Shown here: positions 8,069-17,072 of the stretch, in pieces
Layout of the letters: each line of letters opens with the position of its first letter
Position numbering within the stretch: the first letter of the stretch is position 1
Assembly: GCA_001604035.1 (NCBI GenBank)
Contig: LVAK01000077.1
Span: forward strand, 1-39,868
Direction of reading: 5' to 3'
DNA from: Clostridiales bacterium Firm_05
Lineage (GTDB): Bacteria > Bacillota > Clostridia > Oscillospirales > Ruminococcaceae
DNA length: 39,868 nt
The notes under the pieces: generated by a model
Seen by the model: the letters and a program-made list of their open reading frames with translations, nothing else
What the model was told of the DNA's origin: nothing
The model's database searches: none
Program-made: the position numbers and the translations under genes

Positions 8069-9436
8069 ATGGCTAAATCAAGATATGTTTACACATGTAA
8101 CCAATGTGGATATGAAAGCTCTAAATGGAACGGGAAATGCCCGTCATGCGGAGCATGGAACAGCTTTGAGGAGGAAGAAGCCGTAAAAACTGCATCCTCC
8201 GGAAAAGCTTCACAGTCCTCTCATGATCTTTCAGACAACATCCTTGAGCTCGAAGATATCGGCATTGACAGTGATGTAAGGTACGATACAGGCATAAGCG
8301 AACTAAACCGGGTTCTCGGCGGCGGACTTGTTAAGGGCTCTTTGGTACTTCTCGGCGGCGAACCGGGTATCGGAAAATCGACCATTTTGCTTCAGATCTG
8401 CCAGTTCCTCGGCGAGGAGCATTCGATCCTATATGTATCGGGAGAAGAATCGGCAAGGCAGATCAAGCTCCGTGCTCAGAGGCTTAATGTTGATACGGAA
8501 AATCTTTATATCCTCACCTCTACCGACGCTGAATCCATTGCTGAAACAATTGCCTCCAGTTCGCCTGATATAGCTATAATCGACTCTATTCAGACAATGT
8601 GTATCGACCGCATCTCATCAAGTCCGGGAAGCATAACTCAGGTTCGTGAATGCACCAATCTTTTCATGCATACAGCAAAAAATCAGGAAATTCCTTTGAT
8701 AATCGTTGGTCATGTAAACAAAGACGGCGCTATCGCTGGCCCGAAAGTCATGGAACATATTGTTGATGCTGTGCTGTATTTTGAAGGCGAGCGTCATCAG
8801 AGCTACAGGATCCTTAGAGCAGTAAAAAATCGTTTTGGTTCAACCAACGAGATCGGTGTTTTTGAAATGCGTGATAAAGGACTTGAAGAGGTTGAAAATC
8901 CGTCGCAAATGCTGCTTGCAGGCCGTCCGCATAATGTTTCAGGAACCTGTGTTGCTTGTGTTATGGAAGGTACACGCCCGATCTTAGCAGAGGTTCAGGC
9001 GTTAGCTGCAAAAACAAGTTATTCTGCTCCAAGAAGGATGGCTACAGGTTTTGATTTTAACAGATTGAATATAATTATTGCTGTTCTCGAAAAGCGAATT
9101 GGGATATTTCTTGGTTCACTTGATGTTTATCTGAATATTGTCGGCGGATTCAAGGTTGATGAACCAGCAGGAGATCTTCCTGTTGCGATGACATTATATT
9201 CTGCGGTAATGGATAAAAACATAGATGAGCAGCTTATTGCTTTTGGTGAGATAGGACTGGGCGGAGAAATCCGATCTGTTTCTCATATTGCCCAGCGTTT
9301 ACACGAAGCTGAAAGAATGGGATTCACAACCTGTGTTATCCCCAAGCAGTCGCTCAGTGCTATCGATAGGGGTAGCTATGGACTGGATATAGTTCCGGTT
9401 TCAAATCTTAAACAAGCTTTTAATTTAATAAAGTAA
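8069..9436 (+). CDS. radA: DNA repair protein RadA (Sms)
   Basis: A RecA-like ATPase that drives branch migration of recombination intermediates. At 455 residues it has all three family parts. These are an N-terminal C4 zinc finger (Cys10, 13, 24, 27), a RecA-type core with Walker A GGEPGIGKST (96-105) and the RadA signature KNRFG (253-257), and a C-terminal Lon-protease-like domain lacking a protease role. The start ATG follows GGAGG. It ends in a bidirectional hairpin shared with the converging PBP gene. Confidence 0.97.
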   Translation: MAKSRYVYTCNQCGYESSKWNGKCPSCGAWNSFEEEEAVKTASSGKASQSSHDLSDNILELEDIGIDSDVRYDTGISELNRVLGGGLVKGSLVLLGGEPGIGKSTILLQICQFLGEEHSILYVSGEESARQIKLRAQRLNVDTENLYILTSTDAESIAETIASSSPDIAIIDSIQTMCIDRISSSPGSITQVRECTNLFMHTAKNQEIPLIIVGHVNKDGAIAGPKVMEHIVDAVLYFEGERHQSYRILRAVKNRFGSTNEIGVFEMRDKGLEEVENPSQMLLAGRPHNVSGTCVACVMEGTRPILAEVQALAAKTSYSAPRRMATGFDFNRLNIIIAVLEKRIGIFLGSLDVYLNIVGGFKVDEPAGDLPVAMTLYSAVMDKNIDEQLIAFGEIGLGGEIRSVSHIAQRLHEAERMGFTTCVIPKQSLSAIDRGSYGLDIVPVSNLKQAFNLIK

Positions 9437-9437
9437 A

Positions 9438-11060
9438 TCAAGGACTGCTGTCAAGCAGTCCTTTTTCTGTTATCTGTTCAGCAATTTCTTTAAATATTGG
9501 AGCTGCCGAATCGTTACCATATCCTCCGTCTTCTACTAATACTGTTATTGCATATTTTGGTGAATCTGCGGGAAAGAAGCCTGTTATCCAGCCGTGGCAG
9601 TATTCATTGCCTTCATCATCATATCTACCGGTCTGAGCGGTGGATGTTTTTGCAGCTATACCAACTTTTTCTGAGCGGGCATTTGCGTTATCATTATCTC
9701 TTATCGCAGCCGTCATCATTCTTCGCAGACCAGCAGCTGTATCTTCAGAAATAGCTCTTGAAAGCTGCGGCATTTTAACGTTTGCAATATTGACTCCGTC
9801 AACTGTTATTCCTTTTATTAGCCTTAACATCGGTACCTCTCCCCCATTGGCTATTGCACAGGTCATACGGTTGACCTGAAGCGGTGTCGCAGATAGTTTA
9901 CCCTGACCAAATGAAAAGTTTGCCAGCTCAGCCGGTATGCTCAGATCTTTTTCTGTTGGCAATACGCCGGGGGAAGCTGTGATACCTGAGCAAAGAGATA
10001 TCTCTTTTCCGAAACCAAGGTCATTTGCCAGCTGTCTTAGCTTTCTCACATCAAGCCTTCTGCTCAAAGCAATGAAATAAGTGTTGCATGAATCGGTGAT
10101 CGCACTTGTAATATTTTCTTTACCATGTCCGTCATATTTGTGACAGTTAAAGTACTGCCCTTTGATGTTTATTCTTCCGGTACATTCATAGATATAGCTG
10201 TTTTTTCCTTCGTTTATTGCTTCGCAGGCTGTGACGAGCTTGAAGATCGAGCCAACGCTGTATGAATATAATGCACGGTTTATAAGCGGAGAGCGTTTAT
10301 CATTCATTGCTGCTTCAATATTGTATGGCGAGTAAGATGGAAAGCTTGCCAATGCAATTATATCTCCGCTGTAGACCTCCGATACAACAATTGCTCCCTT
10401 ATTTATTTTTTTTCCGGCTGATTCACATATTTTCTGTATATCAAGATCGATTGTTGTTACAACCCCACCGATATCCGCACTGCTGGTTCGCAGTTTTTTC
10501 TTGTCGCCAATAAGTACTCTGTTGAATCCGTCACAGGTATACGTTATTGAGTTTTCACAATTGTCGCTTCGGAGTATTTTATCATATGCAAGCTCTAACC
10601 CGGAAGTTCCTTTGCCATCTGAAATATATCCTATTATATGCTGTGCCGTCTGATATGAAGAGTAGCGTTCAGGTATTTCTATAACTGTTACCGATTTTGA
10701 AATCGGAGTGGTTTCATCACATTGAAAAACATCCGGATATGGTGCAGTATTTATATGGTCGAATTCTTCTTTATCGGCAGCATACTCCCGGAGCGATGGC
10801 ATATCCGTGAAATATGGTATTACAAAAGCGTATTTCTGCTTTTTCATATTGACAAGCGGTTTCATATTTCTATCGTATATAGTTCCATAACTTGCCGGTG
10901 CTTTGACTGTGAGTTCTGCTCTCTCTTCAGCAGTTTCTGTGTATTCATTTTTCATTGTAAGCTCAAAATAATCAAGAACAATGATACTGAAAATCAGAAA
11001 AAAAGCAGCAATAAGCAGAATGATCCCGTTTTCTCCCCTTTTTCTTATCAAAAACATCAC
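9438..11060 (-). CDS. Class B penicillin-binding protein (PBP2/SpoVD-like transpeptidase)
   Basis: A membrane-anchored D,D-transpeptidase that cross-links peptidoglycan. Of 540 residues, 12-32 form one membrane anchor. A dimerisation region follows, with SYGTIYDRNMKPL at about 57-69. The transpeptidase domain has SIFK (Ser271-Lys274) and SCN (324-326). The third motif is KTSTAQTG (471-478), where the usual KTG glycine is Ser473 (codon TCC). Three in-frame starts compete: GTG 11060, ATG 11057 and TTG 11051. The AGAGG site at 11060-11064 is ideally placed (8 bases) only for TTG 11051. The site lies inside the dtd terminator stem. The last codons form a terminator shared with radA. Its exact role, division, elongation or sporulation, is not resolved. 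Confidence 0.9.
   Translation of the reverse strand: MMFLIRKRGENGIILLIAAFFLIFSIIVLDYFELTMKNEYTETAEERAELTVKAPASYGTIYDRNMKPLVNMKKQKYAFVIPYFTDMPSLREYAADKEEFDHINTAPYPDVFQCDETTPISKSVTVIEIPERYSSYQTAQHIIGYISDGKGTSGLELAYDKILRSDNCENSITYTCDGFNRVLIGDKKKLRTSSADIGGVVTTIDLDIQKICESAGKKINKGAIVVSEVYSGDIIALASFPSYSPYNIEAAMNDKRSPLINRALYSYSVGSIFKLVTACEAINEGKNSYIYECTGRINIKGQYFNCHKYDGHGKENITSAITDSCNTYFIALSRRLDVRKLRQLANDLGFGKEISLCSGITASPGVLPTEKDLSIPAELANFSFGQGKLSATPLQVNRMTCAIANGGEVPMLRLIKGITVDGVNIANVKMPQLSRAISEDTAAGLRRMMTAAIRDNDNANARSEKVGIAAKTSTAQTGRYDDEGNEYCHGWITGFFPADSPKYAITVLVEDGGYGNDSAAPIFKEIAEQITEKGLLDSSP
9440..9466. terminator. Bidirectional terminator between radA and the PBP gene
   Basis: AAGGACTGCT (9440-9449) and AGCAGTCCTT (9454-9463) form a perfect 10-bp stem with a GTCA loop, followed on plus by a T-run. 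It starts three bases after the radA stop. On the minus strand the same bases encode the last residues of the PBP (KGLLDSSP), so the terminator is embedded in coding sequence. Confidence 0.88.
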
Positions 11061-11091
11061 CTCTTATGCTATTATCTGCATAAGAGGTGAT
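11056..11091 (-). terminator. dtd terminator hairpin that contains the PBP ribosome-binding site
   Basis: ATCACCTCTTATGC (11056-11069) and GCATAAGAGGTGAT (11078-11091) form a perfect 14-bp stem with an 8-base loop. On the minus strand it begins 9 bases after the dtd stop and is followed by GTTTTTG, a fair intrinsic terminator. Its 3' arm carries AGAGG plus the GTG and most of the ATG candidate starts of the PBP gene. Read-through transcripts would therefore have the translation start site paired. Confidence 0.85.
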
Positions 11092-11100
11092 ATTATTCGC

Positions 11101-11535
11101 TTATTCAAGAATAACTGTAAACGGTCCGTCGTTGAGAAGCTCAACCTTCATGTCAGCGCCAAATGAGCCTGTCTCGGTATGAACTCCTTTGCTGCGGCAG
11201 TACTCTATAAAATATTCATAAAGCTTATTTGCCTTTTCTGGTTTCGCTGCCTGAATAAAATTTGGTCTGTTCCCTTTACGACAGTCAGCATAGAGCGTGA
11301 ACTGTGGGACAACAAGCAGTGAACCTCCTACAGCGGCAAGATCGAGATTTATCTTCCCGTTTTCATCGGAGAATATACGAAGATTTATTATCTTATCAGC
11401 CAGTCTGCGGCAGTCATCTTCGGTATCGTCATGTCCCGCACCGAACAGCAGTAAATATCCGGTATCGATCTTACCGATCACTTCACCATCGACAGTAACT
11501 GACGCTTTTGTGACTCTTTGTATAATTATTTTCAT
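11101..11535 (-). CDS. dtd: D-aminoacyl-tRNA deacylase
   Basis: Hydrolyses D-amino acids, and also glycine wrongly attached to tRNA-Ala, from tRNAs in the cytosol. The 144-residue protein matches the DTD1 family from [17 protein letters not shown] to the C-terminus. The catalytic block is [16 protein letters not shown] (76-91), with Pro where many relatives have Ser in SQFTL. The second active-site loop is [10 protein letters not shown], where NGPVT is more usual. It lies three bases after the GH42 gene and is the last member of the long asp23-to-dtd run. Confidence 0.95.
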   Translation of the reverse strand: MKIIIQRVTKASVTVDGEVIGKIDTGYLLLFGAGHDDTEDDCRRLADKIINLRIFSDENGKINLDLAAVGGSLLVVPQFTLYADCRKGNRPNFIQAAKPEKANKLYEYFIEYCRSKGVHTETGSFGADMKVELLNDGPFTVILE

Positions 11536-11537
11536 GC

Positions 11538-13508
11538 TTATTTCCTTACGATATCAAATCCGAATGGCTTTAAAGATATCCTGTCCTTTCCTACGGAATC
11601 TATAACGCTGTACATAGCCTTTGGAAGGCGTATCTCTGCGCCCTCGTCGGAATTGTTGAAGAAGAAGATAAAATCATCAAGTCCATTCGTTCTTGTGGTG
11701 ACTTCTACACCATCGGGAAGATCATTGAGACGGGGGATACCAGTCTGGAGCATAACATTTCCTGCAAAACTCTTATAAAAATCCATTTCGCATACTGTTC
11801 CGACATAATAGATAACACCGCTGCAATAGCGATTCATAGTAACAGCAGGACAGCATCTATAGAATCCGTCGTCATATTCTGCATAGGCTTTTGCAGTAGT
11901 AAGACTAAGTATATCGCACCACTGACTGCATGAGAATCTGTTTCCGGCAAAATCAACTATGGTCTGATTGTTGTTGCCTATCGGATCATATTCTGACACT
12001 TCTGCACCTACAAGTTCCTTGTATACACTTGGAAGAGGCTGCATCATACAGTTGTTGTTCTGATCTTTAACACCGCTTCTGTTTGTGAGAATAAGAGTTC
12101 CGCCGTTTATAGCGTATCTGTAGATATTCTCAGCAGCCTGCTTTTTATAAACAAACATTGCCGGCGCAATTACGACCTTATATGATGAGAGGTCGGATTC
12201 AGGTGAGACAACGTCAACATTTGCTCCATAATGCGAAAAAGCCTTGTGGAAGAAGCGGAGCTGCTGGATATAGTCAAAACCCTCAGTCTGCGGCTGAATC
12301 TTAAACGCCCATTCATTTTCGGGTGAATAGAGTATTGCTATATCTGAAACGATCTCAGTCGTATCTATGACACCAAGCTTTGATATAGATTTACAAAGTT
12401 CGGTGAATTCGTTGAATCTTCTTCCGGGAACATTGCTGTGGTCGATAAGTCCATGCCAGAACATTTCCGCACCAGTAACAGCTGTACGCCATCTGAAATG
12501 CATGACTGTATCTGCGCCGTGTGCAATAGCCTGAAGGGAATATCCCATGATCTGTCCTGGTCTCGGAGTCTGGGACATAGGCTCCCAACTGCCGGTAGGA
12601 CCGCTGAGCTGTTCCATTATCCAGAATTTCTTGCCTTTGACACCACGCATCATATCAAGGAAAAATGTATGTGAGTACAGCTCGTCCTTATCCGCAGGAA
12701 TATTTATTGGCGGATAGTTATCAAATGATACAAAATCCACCTCGTCAAAGAATTTGTATATATCCGGCTTACTTCCGCCCAGCCAAGCGTTGACAGTCAC
12801 CTTTGCCTTGGGTATCTCTCGCTTGATGATCATAGCAAGCTCTTTTACATATTTTGCAGTACACTCAGAGCTAAATCGCTGATACTCCATACAAAGAGAG
12901 GGATTCTGCCAGGTCTTCGGATAGGCAGTAGGCGGCTGTATCTCTGAGATATCGCTGTACTCCCCGCTCCATACACTGTTTCCGAAAACACTATTGATAT
13001 TTTCAAGTGTGTCATGCTTATCAAGCAGCCATTCTCTGAACTTCTTTCTGCAAACTTCACAGGTACAATGGTATGCTTCAAGCTCATTGTCTATCTGCCA
13101 AGCAATTATCTGATTACTTGATGAGTAATGCCTTACAATACGCTCGGTTATGCGCTTTGCATATGAAAGAAAAACATCAGAATTGATGCATCTGTGACCT
13201 CTGATGCCGGTCTGTATCGGCTTCTCGTCAGCCCCCCGCATAACTATCTCAGGATGTATTCTATAGAGCCATAAAGGAGGGCAGTTTGTAGGTATGCCCA
13301 TGACGACATCAATGCCGTATCTTGCAAAAATTCTCATAAGCTCGTCCAGCCAGCCGAAAACGAATTCGCCGTCTCTCGGCTCAAGTTTTGACCATGCGAA
13401 TTCAGCTATACGAACTACTTTTACTCCGGTCCTTGCCATGAGCCCAGCGTCCTTTTCCCACAGTGTACTGTCCCACTGTTCAGGATAATAATCAACTCCT
13501 ATTTTCAT
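11538..13508 (-). CDS. Intracellular beta-galactosidase, glycoside hydrolase family 42
   Basis: A retaining beta-galactosidase acting on imported galacto-oligosaccharides or arabinogalactan fragments. The 656-residue enzyme has the GH42 opening GVDYYPEQW, acid/base Glu142 in [12 protein letters not shown] and nucleophile Glu299 in WIMEQLSGP. The GH42 zinc cluster is present (Cys107, 148, 150, 153). A Rossmann-like trimerisation domain follows (about 400-590), then a short C-terminal beta domain. No signal peptide is seen, so it is cytoplasmic. It is embedded between a histidine phosphatase and dtd in a housekeeping run, with three bases to dtd, and is not next to any transporter. Confidence 0.93.
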   Translation of the reverse strand: MKIGVDYYPEQWDSTLWEKDAGLMARTGVKVVRIAEFAWSKLEPRDGEFVFGWLDELMRIFARYGIDVVMGIPTNCPPLWLYRIHPEIVMRGADEKPIQTGIRGHRCINSDVFLSYAKRITERIVRHYSSSNQIIAWQIDNELEAYHCTCEVCRKKFREWLLDKHDTLENINSVFGNSVWSGEYSDISEIQPPTAYPKTWQNPSLCMEYQRFSSECTAKYVKELAMIIKREIPKAKVTVNAWLGGSKPDIYKFFDEVDFVSFDNYPPINIPADKDELYSHTFFLDMMRGVKGKKFWIMEQLSGPTGSWEPMSQTPRPGQIMGYSLQAIAHGADTVMHFRWRTAVTGAEMFWHGLIDHSNVPGRRFNEFTELCKSISKLGVIDTTEIVSDIAILYSPENEWAFKIQPQTEGFDYIQQLRFFHKAFSHYGANVDVVSPESDLSSYKVVIAPAMFVYKKQAAENIYRYAINGGTLILTNRSGVKDQNNNCMMQPLPSVYKELVGAEVSEYDPIGNNNQTIVDFAGNRFSCSQWCDILSLTTAKAYAEYDDGFYRCCPAVTMNRYCSGVIYYVGTVCEMDFYKSFAGNVMLQTGIPRLNDLPDGVEVTTRTNGLDDFIFFFNNSDEGAEIRLPKAMYSVIDSVGKDRISLKPFGFDIVRK

Positions 13509-13521
13509 ATTATGCCTCCTG

Positions 13522-14058
13522 TTATATATCGTACTCGATCAGCTGGCAGTTGCCCATAAACCAGCCTGCAAATGTTTCCGTAGACATATCATTAAAGTAA
13601 GTCTCGATGACTCTGCATACGCCGCCATGACTTACTATCAAGATGTTTTTGTTGTTGTACTTTTTTATAATATCATCAAGTGCTGAATAGATTCTGTGGC
13701 TTAGCTGAAGAAGGGATTCGCCGCTGCGTCCCATACGGATACCGAAATTGATCTTATTTTCAGCAAATCCTTCAGTGAATCTTGTTTTGCCTTCGTATTC
13801 GCCATAATTCCATTCTTTGAGACGCTCATCTATAATTATATCTTTTCCGATGGCCTCTGCAACGATCTTAGCAGTTTTCAATGCCCTTTTCATTGGAGAT
13901 GCGATAATAATATCTATGTTTCCGAGCGTACACACCTTATCTGCAAGCTCCTTTGCCTGGCTGATACCGGTCTCATTTAGCTCAATATCAGTCGTTCCAA
14001 GTATCGTATCAGTACGGTTATATTCCGTCTGTCCGTGTCTGGTTGAGTATATTTTCAA
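13522..14058 (-). CDS. Histidine phosphatase family protein (phosphoglycerate-mutase-like)
   Basis: A small (178-residue) branch-1 histidine phosphatase. The phospho-accepting motif is YSTRHGQTEYN (4-14). The acid residue lies in LKEWNYGEYEGK and the second histidine in VSHGGVCR. The family includes cobalamin-pathway phosphatase CobC, broad phosphatases and mutases; the sequence alone does not choose. It starts at TTG with a weak AGGT site about ten bases upstream. It lies 17 bases after recN and 13 before the GH42 gene. Confidence 0.85.
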   Translation of the reverse strand: MKIYSTRHGQTEYNRTDTILGTTDIELNETGISQAKELADKVCTLGNIDIIIASPMKRALKTAKIVAEAIGKDIIIDERLKEWNYGEYEGKTRFTEGFAENKINFGIRMGRSGESLLQLSHRIYSALDDIIKKYNNKNILIVSHGGVCRVIETYFNDMSTETFAGWFMGNCQLIEYDI

Positions 14059-14075
14059 TTTATCACTACCTGTAA

Positions 14076-15737
14076 TCAGATTTTCATTGCGTGTTCAATT
14101 TCAGCTCTGGCGTTTTCCAGCATAAGATCCGAAGGAGAATCTCCGCCCATGATCCTTGCTATTTCAGCTATACGTCCATCGATACCAAGCTGTTCAACTC
14201 TTGTTTCGGTCCGCTCACCTATTGTATTCTTTTCGATAAGAAGGTGGTTATCGGCCATTACAGCTATCTGTGACAGATGTGTAACGCATATCACTTGTCT
14301 TACCTTGCCTATCTCACGCAGCTTTATGCCGATCTTCTGAGCAGCTTTGCCGCTGACGCCGGTATCGATCTCATCAAAGATCATTGTTGGGATACTGTCC
14401 TTTGCTGCAATAACACTTTTCAAAGCAAGCATTATTCTGGAAAGCTCTCCTCCTGACGCAATCTTAGATATGGGGCGTGGTTCTTCTCCTTTATTTGCTG
14501 ATATGAGAAATTCGATAGTATCCATTCCGTTTAAAGTGAGCTTACCCTTTTCGTGTCTGACAGCAATAACGACTCCGGACATATTCAGAAATTCAAGCTC
14601 TTCTGTAACCTGAGAAACAAATTTTTCGGCGATCTTCTCACGATATTCGTACAGAGATTTTGCCTTTTCTGTTACAGTGTGCAGCAGTTGATCCCTCAGG
14701 GAAGTCATTTCTTCAATTTCATTTCGAGCACTTTCGAGCTGCATGATCTCACGGCAGGCGTCATCATAAAGCTTTATGAGTCCTGGCACATCCTCTGCAT
14801 ATTTTCTTTTGAGCTTGTTTATATTGCTCAACCTTGTGGCAAGATACTCCAGTCTTTGCCCATCCAGTTCAATTTTATCGGCGAGAGATTCAAGCTCTGA
14901 TGCAATATCCGCCAGTTCTATTTCTGCTGCTGATAGTCTTTCGTATAAAATATTCAAGGACTTATTTGAATCTGTATACGCTGAGATCTCGTTTTCCGCC
15001 GAAACGATCATTTCATTTGCAGCTTCATCTCCGGTTATAAGGCTGACAGCAGACTTAATGGAAATAATTGCCTTCTCTGAATTTTTTGCAGTGTTATATT
15101 CGTTTTCAAGGTTATCGTTGTCATCCTCGGTCAGTTCAAGCTCTCCGATATCATCAATTATCTCGTTCAGGTATCTGCTTCGTTCAATGCGTGTCTGCTC
15201 TTGCTTTTTGAGTTCGCCCAGCCTTCTGGCAGTGTGCTGAAGTTCACGGAAAGTGGTTCTGTATGACTCTAAAAGAGTATCATCTCCTCCAAAATCATCA
15301 AGTATCTTAAGATGCTTATCACTGTCAAGCAGTACCTGGTTGTCATGCTGGCCGTGGATATTTATGAGCATAGCCCCAATTTCTTTAAGAAGTGAAGCAG
15401 ATGCGGTCCTGTGATTGATCCTGGAAACACTGCCCCCATCGGCGCTTATCTCACGAGTTACTGTGATCTCCTCGTTCTCATGCGAAATGCCGAGTTCATC
15501 AAGCTTTTCACATATTTCAGGTGAAAGATCAGTAAATAAGGCTGTAATGACAGCCTTATCACAGCCTGTTCTGACTATATCTTTGGTACATCTCTGACCG
15601 AGAACAGCGTTTATTCCGTTGATTAGTATGGATTTTCCTGCACCAGTCTCTCCTGTGAATATATTAAGATTATCCGTCAGCGGTATGACCGCTTCACGTA
15701 TAACAGCAAGATTCTGTATATAGATCTCTTTCAGCAT
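14076..15737 (-). CDS. recN: DNA repair protein RecN
   Basis: An SMC-like ATPase recruited early to DNA double-strand breaks. The 553-residue protein starts with the RecN signature LKEIYIQNLAVI and has Walker A FTGETGAGKSI (27-37). A long charged coiled-coil middle (about 150-370) is broken by LRDQLLHTV. The C-terminal ABC signature is SGGELSRIMLALK, with Walker B TMIFDEIDTGVSG. It lies nine bases behind argR, the order usual in Firmicutes. The start follows GGGAGG with a rather long spacer. Confidence 0.96.
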   Translation of the reverse strand: MLKEIYIQNLAVIREAVIPLTDNLNIFTGETGAGKSILINGINAVLGQRCTKDIVRTGCDKAVITALFTDLSPEICEKLDELGISHENEEITVTREISADGGSVSRINHRTASASLLKEIGAMLINIHGQHDNQVLLDSDKHLKILDDFGGDDTLLESYRTTFRELQHTARRLGELKKQEQTRIERSRYLNEIIDDIGELELTEDDNDNLENEYNTAKNSEKAIISIKSAVSLITGDEAANEMIVSAENEISAYTDSNKSLNILYERLSAAEIELADIASELESLADKIELDGQRLEYLATRLSNINKLKRKYAEDVPGLIKLYDDACREIMQLESARNEIEEMTSLRDQLLHTVTEKAKSLYEYREKIAEKFVSQVTEELEFLNMSGVVIAVRHEKGKLTLNGMDTIEFLISANKGEEPRPISKIASGGELSRIMLALKSVIAAKDSIPTMIFDEIDTGVSGKAAQKIGIKLREIGKVRQVICVTHLSQIAVMADNHLLIEKNTIGERTETRVEQLGIDGRIAEIARIMGGDSPSDLMLENARAEIEHAMKI

Positions 15738-15746
15738 TTATACGGT

Positions 15747-16190
15747 TTACCTCCCGGGGAAAAGCTCATTCCTGAATTTTTTGGAAAGCTTCTTTGCATC
15801 CGCTTCACTGCGGACGAGAATGAATATTGTATCGTCACCTGCGATGGTGCCGACTATGCCCTGATGATTAACTGAGTCGATCGCCGCACAGGTTCCCTGT
15901 GCCATACCTGCCTTGCATTTCAGAACAATGGTATTCATTGCATAATCGACAGAAATAACAGCCTCTTCAAATATACTTTTTTCTGCTGCAGCTGTTGCTG
16001 GAAGTGTATATCTGTAAACACCCTTATCATCACGCTGCTTTACAAGAGAAAGCTGCTGTATATCACGGGAAAGTGTTGCCTGTGTAGTCTTTATGCCACG
16101 TTTGCCAAGCAGCTCTATGAGCAGTTCCTGCGTTGCAACAGGCTGCCCACTGATTATTTCCAATATTGCTTCATGCCTTCTGTTTTTCAT
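15747..16190 (-). CDS. argR: Arginine repressor
   Basis: Arginine-sensing hexameric transcription regulator of arginine synthesis and catabolism. The 147-residue length is standard. The N-terminal winged helix (1-70) includes GIKTTQATLSRDIQQL, the recognition region. The C-terminal core contains GTIAGDDTIFILVRS, where arginine binds. It is placed between nadK and recN, 18 bases after nadK. No ARG-box-like operator was identified within this window. Confidence 0.95.
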   Translation of the reverse strand: MKNRRHEAILEIISGQPVATQELLIELLGKRGIKTTQATLSRDIQQLSLVKQRDDKGVYRYTLPATAAAEKSIFEEAVISVDYAMNTIVLKCKAGMAQGTCAAIDSVNHQGIVGTIAGDDTIFILVRSEADAKKLSKKFRNELFPGR

Positions 16191-16208
16191 TTTGTTCTCA
16201 CCAGCTTT

Positions 16209-17063
16209 TTATTTTATAGGTCTGCAAAGCTTCCGGCATACAGACTCATGGAATGAATTGCCTATAAGATTAATGAATTTGATATTATGCCTTCCACGGC
16301 ATATCTCAATTGAGGAGTTCTCATGGAGACTGAAATGCAGTTCACCGTCAACGTTTATGATCATACATTCATCTTTGGACGTTTTATTGGTAAGTTTCAG
16401 TTTTTTCCACGGAGAGAATAGTGTCGCTCTTGAAAATAAAGAATGCGGACAAATAAGTGTCATTTCTATGCACTCAAGATCGGGTTCAACAACAGGACCT
16501 CCGGCAGAAAGAGCGTATGCGGTGGAACCGGAGGGCGTACTGAAAAGTACACCGTCCGCACGGTATTTGCCGACAAGATAGCCTTCCGAATAAACTTCAA
16601 AATCACATATACGAAAGCTTCCTGAACGGCCTGACACCTCATTCAGTGCAGTATGAACTGTATCACCTGACTCCTCATGGAATGTTATATCAAGCGTCAT
16701 TCGCTCTGATATTTCATATTCGCCTGTTGTAAGCAGTCTTAGTTTGTCAAGCTGATCTGCCTCAAGACCAGCCATAAAGCCCAGTGTTCCGGTATTGATG
16801 CCAAGAAGTTTTGTATCCTTCCCCATAAGAAGTTTAGCGCAGCGAAGGATAGTTCCGTCGCCGCCAATGGCTATGACAAAATCCGATGTGTCGGCCGCCT
16901 GACTTATATCCTCGTATACAACATATGGCTTGTCAGAGAAATCGTTACGAAAATTCTCACTAACACTTACTTCTATCCCTGCGCTGTGTAGTACATCGCA
17001 GGCTTCTCTTGCACATGGAAGTGCGTTTTTCTTCTGGAAATTCGGGTATAATGCCGCTTTCAT
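16209..17063 (-). CDS. nadK: NAD kinase
   Basis: Phosphorylates NAD to NADP. The 284-residue cytosolic protein has the diagnostic GGDGTILR (67-74), the NTGTLGFM block, and YRADGVLFSTPSGSTAYALSAGGP in the C-terminal beta-rich domain. It starts at ATG behind GAGGTG. It lies nine bases after tlyA and 18 before argR. Confidence 0.96.
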   Translation of the reverse strand: MKAALYPNFQKKNALPCAREACDVLHSAGIEVSVSENFRNDFSDKPYVVYEDISQAADTSDFVIAIGGDGTILRCAKLLMGKDTKLLGINTGTLGFMAGLEADQLDKLRLLTTGEYEISERMTLDITFHEESGDTVHTALNEVSGRSGSFRICDFEVYSEGYLVGKYRADGVLFSTPSGSTAYALSAGGPVVEPDLECIEMTLICPHSLFSRATLFSPWKKLKLTNKTSKDECMIINVDGELHFSLHENSSIEICRGRHNIKFINLIGNSFHESVCRKLCRPIK

Positions 17064-17072
17064 ATCTTCACC

